The notes: generated from the letters alone by a model not told the origin. A DNA stretch of 48,882 bases from Clostridia bacterium (GCA_017938695.1 JAGBBA010000061.1:1-48882); one strand, 5' to 3'. Shown: positions 9,218-18,441, numbered from the stretch's first letter. Numbers and translations: made by a program.

Positions 9218-10509
9218 AGAAAGTCTACATCTGTTTCAGCACGGATATCCTGCACAACGGCCACCTGATCATCCTGAAGCGGGCGGCGGAGCTGGGCGAG
9301 GTCACCGTGGGCCTTCTGACCGACGAGGTCATCGCCTCCTACAAGCATTATCCGCTGATCCCCCTGGAAGAGCGCATCGCCATGTTCGAGAGCCTGAAGG
9401 GCGTGAGCCGGGTCGTGGTGCAGGAGAGCCTGGACTATACCGCCATTCTGAGCCAGCTCAAGCCCGATATCGTGGTGCACGGCGACGACTGGCACGTGGG
9501 CTATCAGGCCAACATCCGCCAGCAGGTGATCGAGACCCTGAAGGGCTGGGGCGGCGAGCTGGTGGAGTTCCCCTACACCCATACCCCCACCGAGGAAACC
9601 CTGTCCAGCCTGGAGCAGCGTATGTCTCTGCCGGAAAGCCGCCGCGCCCGTCTGCGCCGTCTGATGGCCTACAAGCCCTGCCTGAGCGTGCTGGAGGCCC
9701 ACAACGGCATCACCGGCCTGATCGTGGAAAAAACCGTGGTGGAAACGGCCAACGGTCGCAAGCAGTTCGACGCCATGTGGGTATCCAGCCTGTGCGATTC
9801 CACCGCCAAGGGCAAGCCGGACATTGAACTGGTGGACATGACCAGCCGCCTCAACACCCTGGAGGAGATCATGGAGGTCACCACCAAGCCCATCATCCTG
9901 GACGGCGATACCGGCGGCCAGGTGGAGCACTTCGTCTACAATGTGCAGACGCTGGAGCGCATGGGCATCTCCGCCATCATCATTGAGGACAAGAAGGGCC
10001 TGAAGAAGAACAGCCTCTTCGGCACCGGCGCAGGCCAGAACCAGGACAGCATCGAGGACTTCTGCCAGAAGATCGCCGCAGGCAAGAACGCCCAGCGTTC
10101 CAACGACTTTATGATCATCGCCCGCTGCGAGAGCCTGATCCTGGAGCAAGGCATGGAGGATGCCCTGACCCGCTGCCATGCCTATGTGGCTGCCGGAGCC
10201 GATGGCATCATGATCCACTCCCGGCAGAAAACGGTGGACGAGGTCTTTGAATTCTGCGACAAGTTCCGTTCGGTGGATGCCAAAACGCCCATCATCGTGG
10301 TGCCTACCACCTACAACGATGTGCCGGAAGAAGAACTGGCGGCCCACGGCGTGAACGTGGTGATCCACGCCAATCACCTGATCCGCAGCGCCTTCCCGGC
10401 CATGCAGGCCACGGCCCGTTCCATCCTGGAGCAGGGCTGCAGCCGCGAAGCATCGGAGAAGTATTGCATGTCCATCAAGGATGTGCTGGAACTGCTGCCC
10501 AACAGGTAA
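9214..10509 (+). CDS. pepM: Phosphoenolpyruvate mutase with N-terminal cytidylyltransferase-like domain
   Basis: This 431-residue protein isomerises phosphoenolpyruvate to phosphonopyruvate, the entry step of almost all natural C-P bond synthesis. The mutase signature EDKKGLKKNSLFG lies near residue 257, with the rest of the isocitrate-lyase-type barrel around it (LDGDTGGQVEHF, IIARCESL, GADGIMIHSR). The first 140 residues are a separate TagD-like domain with HNGH at residues 14-17; the usual C-terminal RTxGISTT motif is replaced by HTPTEETLSS, so its activity is uncertain. ATG 9214 overlaps the previous stop (ATGA). The operon's terminator, directly downstream, has been split by the integrative element. 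Confidence 0.95.
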   Translation: MKKVYICFSTDILHNGHLIILKRAAELGEVTVGLLTDEVIASYKHYPLIPLEERIAMFESLKGVSRVVVQESLDYTAILSQLKPDIVVHGDDWHVGYQANIRQQVIETLKGWGGELVEFPYTHTPTEETLSSLEQRMSLPESRRARLRRLMAYKPCLSVLEAHNGITGLIVEKTVVETANGRKQFDAMWVSSLCDSTAKGKPDIELVDMTSRLNTLEEIMEVTTKPIILDGDTGGQVEHFVYNVQTLERMGISAIIIEDKKGLKKNSLFGTGAGQNQDSIEDFCQKIAAGKNAQRSNDFMIIARCESLILEQGMEDALTRCHAYVAAGADGIMIHSRQKTVDEVFEFCDKFRSVDAKTPIIVVPTTYNDVPEEELAAHGVNVVIHANHLIRSAFPAMQATARSILEQGCSREASEKYCMSIKDVLELLPNR

Positions 10510-10517
10510 ACAAAAAA

Positions 10518-10544
10518 CGCTTATGCTCACAATGAACATAAGCG
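10518..10544. repeat. attL: left 27-bp direct repeat
   Basis: The copy begins CGCTTATG and ends CATAAGCG, arms of a hairpin with an 11-nt centre that itself contains TCA-caa-TGA. Upstream is a run of six A; downstream is CAG rather than T. The identical copy is at 20832. Confidence 0.85.
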
Positions 10545-10551
10545 CAGCGCG

Positions 10552-10580
10552 TCGAAAAAGTGCTGGAGGCACTTTTTCGA
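10552..10580. terminator. Hairpin just inside the left end
   Basis: TCGAAAAAGTGC and GCACTTTTTCGA form a perfect 12-bp stem around 5 nt. It is symmetric with A and T runs inside the stem, so it could stop transcripts from either side. It probably shields the element from pepM readthrough. Confidence 0.55.
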
Positions 10581-10691
10581 GGGATTGCACTCACTCACTG
10601 GTCGGGGCATCAATGCCCCTCCCGGCCGTTCGCTCGTGTAAGGAAGCGATGTTGCAAGCAAAATCGCACGAAAATCGCCGCGCATGCGGCA

Positions 10692-10705
10692 TTCCGGTAA
10701 GACAG
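10692..10705. repeat. Left subterminal inverted repeat
   Basis: TTCCGGTAAGACAG is found in inverse orientation at 20734-20747. Similarity extends outward imperfectly (CGAAAATCG blocks) to about 36-38 bases. It is a candidate recombinase accessory site. Confidence 0.55.
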
Positions 10706-10744
10706 GTTCACTCATAACACTGTCTGCTATATTGGATTGCTTAT

Positions 10745-10781
10745 CGCACACAACACGCAACATTGTGTTGTGTGCGTTTTT
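10745..10781 (+). terminator. Intrinsic terminator before the first cargo gene
   Basis: CGCACACAACAC and GTGTTGTGTGCG make a perfect 12-bp stem with an 8-nt loop followed by TTTTT. Apart from this, the inverted repeat and the left-end hairpin, I see nothing else in 10545-10894. Confidence 0.85.
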
Positions 10782-10894
10782 ATGCCATTTTGTCAATTCT
10801 CCAAGTTGCCTGTTTCTAAACCACTCAATACGGGTATATAAATTGACAGAGAGCGCTCTGGTCTTTACTTCATGCAAAGGAGCATCAACAGAAT

Positions 10895-11311
10895 ATGAAA
10901 CAGTACAACATTGATGAATTCGTTTGGTTTGTTCCATCTCCAAAACACAAATGCGCCATCAGCTTTCCCAGGGAGCGTGCATTCAATCTGAATGCCGCGC
11001 TTTGCGCAGAGCTTGGAAAGCAAATTGATATCGCATTTCATCCATCAGAACCTGTTCTTTGCTTACGGAAAGCAAAAGGAGAAGGCAGCCTGCAAGTACC
11101 CGCCAGTGGCTCCATCACATCATCTGAATTGAATGAACGATTACTTGCTGCAAACATCAGACCACCTGTACGTTTAACTGTAACAAAACAAGATGAATAC
11201 TGGATTGCTATTCCAGATCCGTCGAGTGTTCCGGATACAGTCAATGTGGCGAAGCCTGCAAAACGCCCACGTAAGCTGAATCCTTCTCGCATCCTGGAGG
11301 GAGTGACATGA
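10895..11311 (+). CDS. Hypothetical protein, element cargo
   Basis: This is a 138-residue soluble protein of unknown function, starting at ATG 10895 behind AAAGGAG. It begins MKQYNIDEFVWFVPSPKHKC and has a basic tail (KPAKRPRKLNPSRI). No catalytic motif or membrane segment is visible. The next gene starts one base after its stop, so the pair forms a small operon. Such short genes often sit near the end of recombinase-borne elements; a regulatory or DNA-binding role is only a guess from the basic tail. Confidence 0.7.
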   Translation: MKQYNIDEFVWFVPSPKHKCAISFPRERAFNLNAALCAELGKQIDIAFHPSEPVLCLRKAKGEGSLQVPASGSITSSELNERLLAANIRPPVRLTVTKQDEYWIAIPDPSSVPDTVNVAKPAKRPRKLNPSRILEGVT

Positions 11312-11312
11312 G

Positions 11313-11687
11313 ATGACTGCTCGCGACAATGAAGCTGAGATCATGGAACTGTTGGAACCGAATATCAAAAGCTACTGCAAATGGAAGTGGACCTGTATTG
11401 AAATGGAAGATCGGCTGTCAGAAGCAAGAATCGTGCTCCTGCATGTGTTGCGTGAGAGTTGTATACCAGAGGAACATATCTGGCCAGTATTTCTGCGGAC
11501 ACTTCATGTTTATATGAAACCAATCAACCGGCGTGAAGGCTGGCATCGCTATCGGTGCAGGTCACTAGATGCCCACGTCTGTTTGCGGGATGGCACAGAG
11601 GGACGTACATTGCATGAACTTCTGCCAGATCCGCAACCAGACGTGTATGCCATGCTGGCAGAAAGCTTTGACCAACTCGTATCCTGA
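11313..11687 (+). CDS. Hypothetical helical protein, element cargo
   Basis: This is a 124-residue protein starting ATG ACT GCT just after the previous stop. Its predicted helices (EIMELLEPNIKSYCKWKW, RLSEARIVLLHVLRES) and aromatic/basic middle (HVYMKPINRREGWHRYRCRS) vaguely recall the small sigma-like helical proteins found in mobile elements of Bacillota. I cannot assign a family. A terminator follows immediately, shared with the convergent transporter gene. Confidence 0.65.
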   Translation: MTARDNEAEIMELLEPNIKSYCKWKWTCIEMEDRLSEARIVLLHVLRESCIPEEHIWPVFLRTLHVYMKPINRREGWHRYRCRSLDAHVCLRDGTEGRTLHELLPDPQPDVYAMLAESFDQLVS

Positions 11688-11693
11688 GAAACG

Positions 11694-11721
11694 CAGCCTG
11701 GAAGCAAATACTTCCAGGCTG
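11694..11721. terminator. Terminator hairpin between convergent genes
   Basis: CAGCCTGGAAG and CTTCCAGGCTG form a perfect 11-bp stem around a 6-nt loop, followed on the + strand by a T-rich stretch. It sits between the + strand pair and the - strand bce genes. Confidence 0.75.
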
Positions 11722-11727
11722 TTGAGT

Positions 11728-13764
11728 TTATGTATTGTCTTGTTTACCGCTAACAATTGCATAATACGCATTCGATGTCATCTTGTACACAGCCGCATAC
11801 ATTACTCCGAACACCACGAAGCTACATGCTGTTACCACGATCATCAGCGGCATGTTACTGAAGTTGAGCATCATCAGCAGCTTCCACATCAGAGGAAAGG
11901 CGAAGGTGAGGTGAAGTCCTGCCAGAAGCAGCGGGGCGAAGAACACGGTCAGCACCTGCGAGTTGATCGACCGGCGGATCTCCCGCTTTGTCATACCGAC
12001 CTTCTGCATGATGGCGAAGCGCTTCTGATCCTCATAGCCCTCGGAAACCTGCTTGTAGTAGATGATCAGCACTGCTGCTGCGATGAAAACAATGCTCAGC
12101 ATGATACCAATGAAGAAAAGCCCGCCATACGTGCCATAAAAGCCAACCCGCTTCATTTCTCGGATGCTCAGGCTGAAGCTGTAGCCACCGTGCCTGCGCA
12201 GGAAGGAAAGATCCCGTACGTGATTCTTCAGCGGGTCGTAGAGCGCCAGCTGCGACTCTGCACCGCCGGGCACGTCAAAAGCATAACACCAGGCCAGCAG
12301 CATCTCCATACCCGAGGCATAGTTGTTGTCATCAATGGCCAGATGCGCGGTGACGCCTGCGAAATCCGGGGTCACGAGGGTCAGGGCAGGAAACATGTTC
12401 ATGGCATCCGCTCCCAGCTGCCATGCATCCGGCATCACAGCCTGTACACGCAGCGGCGCACCGCCTTGCAGGGTGAATGTAGGGGCCGCGTAGTCCATAC
12501 GCGATGTCAGCAGCAGGCACTCATCCGCCGCGAGCGTGTAAGTACGCCCGGTGAGTTGCTCAAAATCCTGCTGCGAGACGATGTATACCATGCCGATGTT
12601 CTCCATGACCACCATGGAGAGATCCTCCAGCGCTCCTGCGTCGATGATGATACCATCCTCCGTGAACATGCCGCTGACACTGCCGCGGACGTACTCCTGC
12701 ACATTGACCTGCTCCGGTGCAAGCTCGCGCAACAGGGCACGGCGGGCGGCATAGTTTTCCCCCGTCATTTGTTCGCGGGAGGGGATGTGGGTTTCGATCA
12801 ACACATCATGGGGATAGGTCGTCAGAATGGCATCCTCTGCACCGATGCACAGGCTCAGTGTGGAGGAGAGCATCACCAGCACCACTGTCAGAAGGATACA
12901 GATGGATGCCAGGCCTGCACCATTGCGCTTCATGCGATAGACCATTGTGGCGACCGAAATAAAGTGATTCGGCTTGTAGTAGTATCGCCTGTTTCTTTGC
13001 AGCAGGCGGCACAGCGCCACGGAGCCTGCGATGAACAGCAGATAGGTTGCAATGATAACCAGGACCACCGCAACGAAGAAGGTTGTCAGTGCTTCGAGGG
13101 GCTGCTGAATGCTGATGGCGAGGTGATATGCCCAGATCAGCAGCCCTGCACCCAGCCCTGCGAAGAGCCAGTTGGCCTTGGGCGGCTTTTCGCCCACAGC
13201 GGTTGACTGAAGCAGATGCAGCGGATCGGTGCGCCATACCCGGAAAATAGCCCGCAGCGTCAGCAGCAGATAAATGCCGCCAAACAGCACCGCTGTCCTT
13301 ATGACGGAGATACCGTCTATTCGCATCTCGTAGCTGATTTCTTCAGCAATCAGCCGCACCATGCCGAGCTCTGCCAGCTTCTCCAGCGCAATACCCAGCA
13401 GCATTCCGAGAGTAATGGATGCTCCTGCTGTCAGCAGGTTCTCCGTCAGCATCAGCAGGCTAAGGTTTTTCCGGCTCATGCCAAGGACGCTGAACAAGCC
13501 CAATTCCCGGTTGCGTTGCCGGATGATGAAGCTGTTGCAATAGAACAGGAAAAATGCCGCAAAAATGACGACGACCCACATGCCCATGGGCAACATGGCT
13601 CGCAGAAAGCCACCGCCTTCAAACTGTCGCAGCATGGGTGTAGAGGACAGTGCGGCAAGGATGTAGTGCATCATCACCATAACGCTGCCGATAAGGATGT
13701 AAGGGAAATATAAACGGTGGTTCTTGCGCACGCCGTCCAGAGCCAGCTTCAGATAGAGCTTCAT
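11728..13764 (-). CDS. BceB-type ABC transporter permease (peptide antibiotic resistance)
   Basis: This 678-residue FtsX-fold permease has the BceB layout: an N-terminal hydrophobic helix, three helices to about residue 170, a paired helix bundle to about 310, a large extracellular segment of roughly 200 residues (about 320-530), then three C-terminal helices. With its ATPase it would remove peptide antibiotics such as bacitracin or lantibiotics from lipid II-cycle targets and act as the sensor for the histidine kinase. ATG 13764 overlaps the ATPase stop (ATGA). The two-component genes lie upstream on the same strand. The drug spectrum cannot be told from sequence. Confidence 0.9.
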   Translation of the reverse strand: MKLYLKLALDGVRKNHRLYFPYILIGSVMVMMHYILAALSSTPMLRQFEGGGFLRAMLPMGMWVVVIFAAFFLFYCNSFIIRQRNRELGLFSVLGMSRKNLSLLMLTENLLTAGASITLGMLLGIALEKLAELGMVRLIAEEISYEMRIDGISVIRTAVLFGGIYLLLTLRAIFRVWRTDPLHLLQSTAVGEKPPKANWLFAGLGAGLLIWAYHLAISIQQPLEALTTFFVAVVLVIIATYLLFIAGSVALCRLLQRNRRYYYKPNHFISVATMVYRMKRNGAGLASICILLTVVLVMLSSTLSLCIGAEDAILTTYPHDVLIETHIPSREQMTGENYAARRALLRELAPEQVNVQEYVRGSVSGMFTEDGIIIDAGALEDLSMVVMENIGMVYIVSQQDFEQLTGRTYTLAADECLLLTSRMDYAAPTFTLQGGAPLRVQAVMPDAWQLGADAMNMFPALTLVTPDFAGVTAHLAIDDNNYASGMEMLLAWCYAFDVPGGAESQLALYDPLKNHVRDLSFLRRHGGYSFSLSIREMKRVGFYGTYGGLFFIGIMLSIVFIAAAVLIIYYKQVSEGYEDQKRFAIMQKVGMTKREIRRSINSQVLTVFFAPLLLAGLHLTFAFPLMWKLLMMLNFSNMPLMIVVTACSFVVFGVMYAAVYKMTSNAYYAIVSGKQDNT

Positions 13765-14525
13765 GCGCGTTCACCGCCTGTCGCCAGCATGGTGAGGGTA
13801 TCGCTGATCTTCTGGTAGAGCTGCTCGTTGGTCACATCTCCCCGGTAAATCTGATGGAATACCTCGCCGTCCTTGATGAACAGCACGCGGCTGGCATGGC
13901 TGGCAGCTTTGACAGAATGGGTTACCATCAGGATGGTTTGCCCCAGACGGTGCAGGTCACCGAGAATCGTCAGCAGCTCATCAGAGGATTTTGAGTCAAG
14001 TGCGCCGGTAGGCTCGTCTGCAAGAATCAGTTTCGGATGGGTAATGAGCGCCCGGGCAACGGCTGCCCGCTGCTTCTGTCCGCCGGAAACCTCATAGGGA
14101 TACTTCTTCAGCAGATCATTGATTCCCAACTGATGGGCAATCGGGCTGAGATACTGCTGCATTTCCCGATGGGGACGGCCGGCAAGCACAAGCGGCAGAT
14201 AGATATTGTCCTCCAGGGTAAAGGTGTCCAGCAGGTTGAACTCCTGGAACACAAAGCCCAGGTTGTCGCGGCGGAAAGCAGCGACAGCAGACTCCTTCAG
14301 CCCGGTCAGATCCTGCCCGTCCAGCAGCACGCTGCCGCTGGTAGGTTTGTCCAGCGCGGCGAGGATATTCAGCAGCGTGGTTTTCCCGGAGCCAGATTCG
14401 CCCATGATGGCGACAAACTCGCCTTCCTCCACGGAGAACGTGACACTGCGCAATGCCTCTACTTTAGCACTACCCAGACGAGTTGTATACACTTTTTGCA
14501 GGTGGTTGACTTCAAGGATACTCAT
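13761..14525 (-). CDS. BceA-type ABC transporter ATPase
   Basis: This 254-residue ATPase of the MacB/LolD/BceA class has Walker A MGESGSGKTTLLNIL, Q-loop FQEFNLL, signature VSGGQKQRAAVARAL, Walker B LILADEPTGALD and switch MVTHS. I choose ATG 14525 because AAAGGAGGG lies 7 bases upstream; the frame runs further but without a ribosome site. It is the first gene of the transporter pair, preceded by a direct-repeat operator. It works with the overlapping permease at the membrane. Confidence 0.93.
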   Translation of the reverse strand: MSILEVNHLQKVYTTRLGSAKVEALRSVTFSVEEGEFVAIMGESGSGKTTLLNILAALDKPTSGSVLLDGQDLTGLKESAVAAFRRDNLGFVFQEFNLLDTFTLEDNIYLPLVLAGRPHREMQQYLSPIAHQLGINDLLKKYPYEVSGGQKQRAAVARALITHPKLILADEPTGALDSKSSDELLTILGDLHRLGQTILMVTHSVKAASHASRVLFIKDGEVFHQIYRGDVTNEQLYQKISDTLTMLATGGERA

Positions 14526-14550
14526 GTGTAATCCCTCCTTTACAGGAGCC

Positions 14551-14619
14551 ATGATAGCAGAAAGGGAAAATGCAAAGCCATCGAATTGCCTTACATTTTC
14601 CCTGAGAATCTTACATTTT
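14551..14619 (-). promoter_or_regulatory. BceR-type operator and -10 of the bceAB unit
   Basis: Two exact copies of CTTACATTTT (+ strand) begin at 14590 and 14610, a 20-bp period expected for an OmpR-class regulator dimer on one face of the helix. On the - strand a TATCAT -10 lies at 14556-14551, 26 bases before the bceA start, with no good -35. This fits activation by the adjacent response regulator; the link is inference. Confidence 0.7.
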
Positions 14620-14632
14620 TGCAAGAAATGCC

Positions 14633-15619
14633 TTATTCGACGGTCAGACCGCGCTGATAGAGGTCGATTCGGATGGTTGTGCCTTTACCGGGGGCGGATT
14701 CTGCCGAAATACCGTGTCCGAGGTTCTGACATATTCGTTTGCACAGGTACAGGCCGATGCCGCTGGCTTTCTTGTCATCCCGCCCGAGGTGGCCGGTGAA
14801 CCCCTGTTCGAAGATGCGAGGAAGATCCTCTGGGGCGATACCCATGCCCGTGTCGCGGATGCACAGGGTTTTCGGCGCCTCCATGCAAATGGTCACACCG
14901 CCGGTATGGGTGTACTTCAGCGCGTTGGACAGCACCTGCTCCACCACGAACAGGAGCCATTTTTCGTCCGTGATGACCGTTGCGTTCAGCGGCTGGTAAT
15001 CCAGCATCAGCTTGCGGGCGATGAATTCCCCCGCAAAGCGCTTCACGGCCTGTCGGACAATACTGTCTACATCGTATTCCCGGATAACATAGTCGGTACT
15101 GTCTGTGTCCAGCCGTAGGTAGGTCAGCACCATGTCGGCGTACTGTTCCACCCGCATCAGCTCCGACATGAGCGTGCGGCTCAAGGGAGAATCCTCCTGC
15201 TGCAAATGCAGGCGCATAGCCGCGATGGGCGTTTTGATCTGGTGTGCCCAGACAGTGTAGTAGTCCATCATGTCTTGATAGCGGCGGTGCTGGATTCCGG
15301 TCAGACGACGCTGCTCCTCGTGTAGCAGGGTCAGCAACTGCTGGTATTCCGTTTCTACGGCAGATTCAGACATGGACAGACGTTCCGTCAACACAGCCGG
15401 TAGTTGACGCAAGGCCAGGAGGGTGAGATGCTTCCGTCGCAGCCGGATGTAGTCCACAATGCCGAATACGATCAGGATCAGCAAGCACAGCCCCGCTGGG
15501 TAGAGCGCCGCCAGCACCGGCAGACGATACAGCGCAAAGGTCGCCACGAATACCATGCTGCACAATAGCAGCAGGAGCAGGGAGCGACGGCGCTGTCTGA
15601 TGTATTTCAAAATACTCAT
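14633..15619 (-). CDS. BceS-type intramembrane-sensing histidine kinase
   Basis: This 328-residue kinase has two hydrophobic helices near residues 13-32 and 36-56 with almost no extracellular loop, the mark of kinases that sense through a BceAB transporter. The phosphoacceptor His is about residue 126 in VWAHQIKTPIAAMRL. Further boxes are N (EQVLSNALKYT), G1 (IRDTGMGIAPED) and G2 (KKASGIGLYLCK). It lies downstream of the regulator gene with 7 bases between them, and upstream of the transporter it would control. Confidence 0.92.
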   Translation of the reverse strand: MSILKYIRQRRRSLLLLLLCSMVFVATFALYRLPVLAALYPAGLCLLILIVFGIVDYIRLRRKHLTLLALRQLPAVLTERLSMSESAVETEYQQLLTLLHEEQRRLTGIQHRRYQDMMDYYTVWAHQIKTPIAAMRLHLQQEDSPLSRTLMSELMRVEQYADMVLTYLRLDTDSTDYVIREYDVDSIVRQAVKRFAGEFIARKLMLDYQPLNATVITDEKWLLFVVEQVLSNALKYTHTGGVTICMEAPKTLCIRDTGMGIAPEDLPRIFEQGFTGHLGRDDKKASGIGLYLCKRICQNLGHGISAESAPGKGTTIRIDLYQRGLTVE

Positions 15620-15626
15620 GCTGTCC

Positions 15627-16298
15627 TCACTTCACGATGTACCCTATGCCGTGCTGCGTGGTGATGAATTCCGTCAGGCCGACCGCATCCAGCCGCTTCC
15701 GCAGGCGGTTCACGTTCACCGACAGGGTATTCTCATCGACGAAGCTGTCCGTAGCCCACAGCGCCTCCATCAGTTTCTCCCGGCTGACGACCTTACCTTT
15801 GTTCTGCATCAGCGTCAGCAGGATGCGATATTCATTCTTGCTCAAGGGGATCGTCTCACCCATATAGGTCAGCGACCCATCACCGATGTTGAGTATCGCA
15901 CCATGATGCTCCAGCAGGGAGGTGTCTGCTGCGAAATCATATGTCCGCCGCAGTAGCGCCTGCACCTTTGCCAGGAGTACGTTCATGTCAAAGGGTTTGG
16001 CGATGAAATCGTCCGCACCCATATTCATTGCCATGACGATGTTCATGCTGTCCGCCGCGGATGAGATAAAGATGATCGGAACCTTCGATACCCGTCGGAT
16101 CTCCTGGCACCAATGGTAGCCGTTATAGAAGGGCAGGCGGATGTCCAGAAGAATCAGGTGAGGCTCGAAAGCTGCGAACTCGCCCAGGACATTGCGGAAG
16201 TCTGTGACAGCACGGGCAGTCATGTCCCATGCGGCGAGCTGCGTTGTGATCGCGTCGGCGATGGCGCGGTCATCTTCAACGACAAGGATTCTGTACAT
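15627..16298 (-). CDS. BceR-type response regulator (OmpR family)
   Basis: This 223-residue regulator begins MYRILVVEDDRAIAD with the acidic pocket at residues 9-10. The phospho-acceptor is Asp about 52 in LILLDIRLP and the switch Lys lies in DDFIAKPFD. The C-terminal winged-helix DNA-binding domain runs from about residue 130 (LTYMGETIPLSKNEYRIL). ATG 16298 is chosen because GAGGTG precedes it and this gives the usual length. It probably binds the direct repeats before bceA. Confidence 0.92.
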   Translation of the reverse strand: MYRILVVEDDRAIADAITTQLAAWDMTARAVTDFRNVLGEFAAFEPHLILLDIRLPFYNGYHWCQEIRRVSKVPIIFISSAADSMNIVMAMNMGADDFIAKPFDMNVLLAKVQALLRRTYDFAADTSLLEHHGAILNIGDGSLTYMGETIPLSKNEYRILLTLMQNKGKVVSREKLMEALWATDSFVDENTLSVNVNRLRKRLDAVGLTEFITTQHGIGYIVK

Positions 16299-16305
16299 AG
16301 ACACC

Positions 16306-18245
16306 TCATGGCTGTATTGGTTCAATCGGGTTTAGTGTGCACAATTCATCATTGATTTTAATTGCAAGCAGCACCAGCACACGCAGAAGGATAATATAGT
16401 TACGCTTATGAACAGCTTCATCAGGATCAATCTGTAAAACGCCATGAGCGTAGCGATTGCGGATTTCCAACCCGTTATCATATTCTGCACGGTTTAAGAG
16501 ATAGTTTAGATAATTTACTTCTGGTTCGGAGAAGAGCGTATTGTTGCCACATACAATACCTTCTTTTTCCCACTCCGTAATGATTGGAGCAACATCACGA
16601 TTATAGTGACTGATGTTGATGGCATCATGCTGATACAGATCGCGCAGGAGTGCAACGCGCCGGGTATCACACAGGGTAATAATACCATCTACGGATATGC
16701 AAATCAAGCCATGCTCTGCCAAGTATCGAAGAGCCGGTATGTCGCGCTCTTGATAATCGGACATATAGACTGTCTCATGCCGAATAAGCTCAAAAAACAG
16801 TCATAACGCTTGCCTGTTTCATATATTCTTGGAACAAAGCTCAACATGCATTGATCGGAAAACATCAGATATGTCAAGGATTTATAATCATTTCCCTTGC
16901 CATAGATGTATTTCTTTTTTAGCAGGCTGGGAACCATATCGAATTTGACAGAGGCTGAAGACATGGCCATCAACTCAAAATCAATCGTCCCATGCTTTAC
17001 ATACAGACAATACTGCTTGAGTATCGATTCAAAGGCTGTAATGATCGTTGAACATTTTTCTGAATACGTTGTTCCCTTGCTGGGAAAACGTACGCGCATT
17101 TCCGGAAAACGAAACTCCTCCTGCAAGTACTGGGTGAACACCCACTGGAGAACTTCTTCCAAGCATATCTCATTTGCATTCAGGAATTCATAATATGCGT
17201 TCATTTGCAGGTTACACATGTTTTGAACTGACTTGAACCCGAAGCTATCTGGATACATGCGTGAAGATTGCGACTGAAACACACGGCCGAAAACACCGCT
17301 TTGCGTTCTTGTATGTACCTGTAATGATCGCATTTGTGGAACATCAACAAACTCAAAAACATAAATGAAGTTATTTAGAATACTGGGATAATCCAACGTA
17401 CCCTTTAACCATTTAGTACTGTATGAACAAGTATAATCATTACCGTTCTGCTCGTATTTTTTCACTTCTTCTTGATCAGGAGAGAGAACGACACCTACAC
17501 CACTGGTAATCAGCGTCCCATTACTTGTCATCTTCTCGGCTTCTTCCTGATATCGACGTTTTGCAGCCAAACGAATTTCATCAGTAATGGGTATTTGGAC
17601 TGTGGCACGCATTAAGCGAATTGCTTCAAGATGATTCGGGTTCACATTTTGACTTGCCACATATTGTGAAATGTACCCGCAGATGTCCTCTCCTGTCAGC
17701 TCATCCGGGAGAAACAACTTTTTTCCAGGCGTAAAATCCTGCTCATAGACATGGATTATCAACTGGATGTGATTTACATTTGTCAGGATATAGTCTCGGA
17801 GTTCTGGACCATATGAAGTAACAACCTCCTTATGTTCAAAAAGATCAAAGGAACTAATATGGTCTGATTGAATCAGCCGAGCGAATGCGTTGTTCAATAT
17901 TTTTTTGTGCAATTTACAAATACAGAACAGTTGCCAGAAAGACGCGTGGTAAAGCGTGTCTACTGCAGCATAATGCTTGATGATATTATCATCATCTATA
18001 TTATTGATAAAACGCATGGTCAGGCCATACAAAGTTTTGCTCTTGCGCTCATATTCCTGGTATGAAGTCTCTGTCCAAGTCTTCAGGTGTATACCTGCAT
18101 CGAAGTAACGTTTGATTTCATAAAACTCGATTGCATCATTGATATCGATATTCTCAAATTCAGGAATGTCCATGCTCTCTATTCTGTCAAGTTGATATCC
18201 GCAAAGCATGTCATTTCGATCCAAGAACAACACACGATCTCTCAC
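16306..18245 (-). pseudogene. Unknown element protein, split by a frameshift in a homopolymer run
   Basis: Two overlapping frames appear to be one gene. The 5' part runs from GTG 18245 (GGAGG 8 bases upstream) for 513 codons to 16704. The 3' part is read in another frame to 16306. Inserting one base in the A6 run at 16792-16797 (T6 on the coding strand) joins them without a stop, through FFELIRHETVYMSDYQ, into about 646 residues. The protein is hydrophilic, has no signal peptide and shows no motif I recognise. It could be a real mutation, a sequencing or assembly error in the homopolymer, or programmed slippage. Its place upstream of bceRS suggests accessory cargo. Any function, including defence, is open. 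Confidence 0.6.
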
Positions 18246-18324
18246 TATTGTTTCCTCCGGTATGTTCTCTCTACTTGAGTGTACAAACGCTTCCACCGTC
18301 AAACTAATGCAGATGGCTACTCTA

Positions 18325-18354
18325 AGTGTAGCATATTCCAGTGTTCGGTGACAA
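18325..18354 (-). promoter_or_regulatory. Promoter of the frameshifted gene
   Basis: On the - strand TTGTCA (18354-18349), an 18-bp spacer and TACACT (18330-18325). It would give a leader of about 75 bases before GTG 18245. Confidence 0.5.
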
Positions 18355-18441
18355 GCTATTATCTGACATAGTACGCTGCTTAACTTGGACTGTTGAGGTC
18401 GCAGCAAGCAATGCATGTGGATAGCCGAACCCACATACTCG

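Noticed and set aside
10684-10914. 76-codon frame at the left end of the element
   Set aside because: It runs through a perfect terminator hairpin and overlaps the well-supported gene at 10895; no ribosome site.
16306-16764. Separate 152-residue gene downstream of the large unknown frame
   Set aside because: Its apparent start lies inside the upstream frame with no ribosome site, and one base in the A6 run joins both into one protein.
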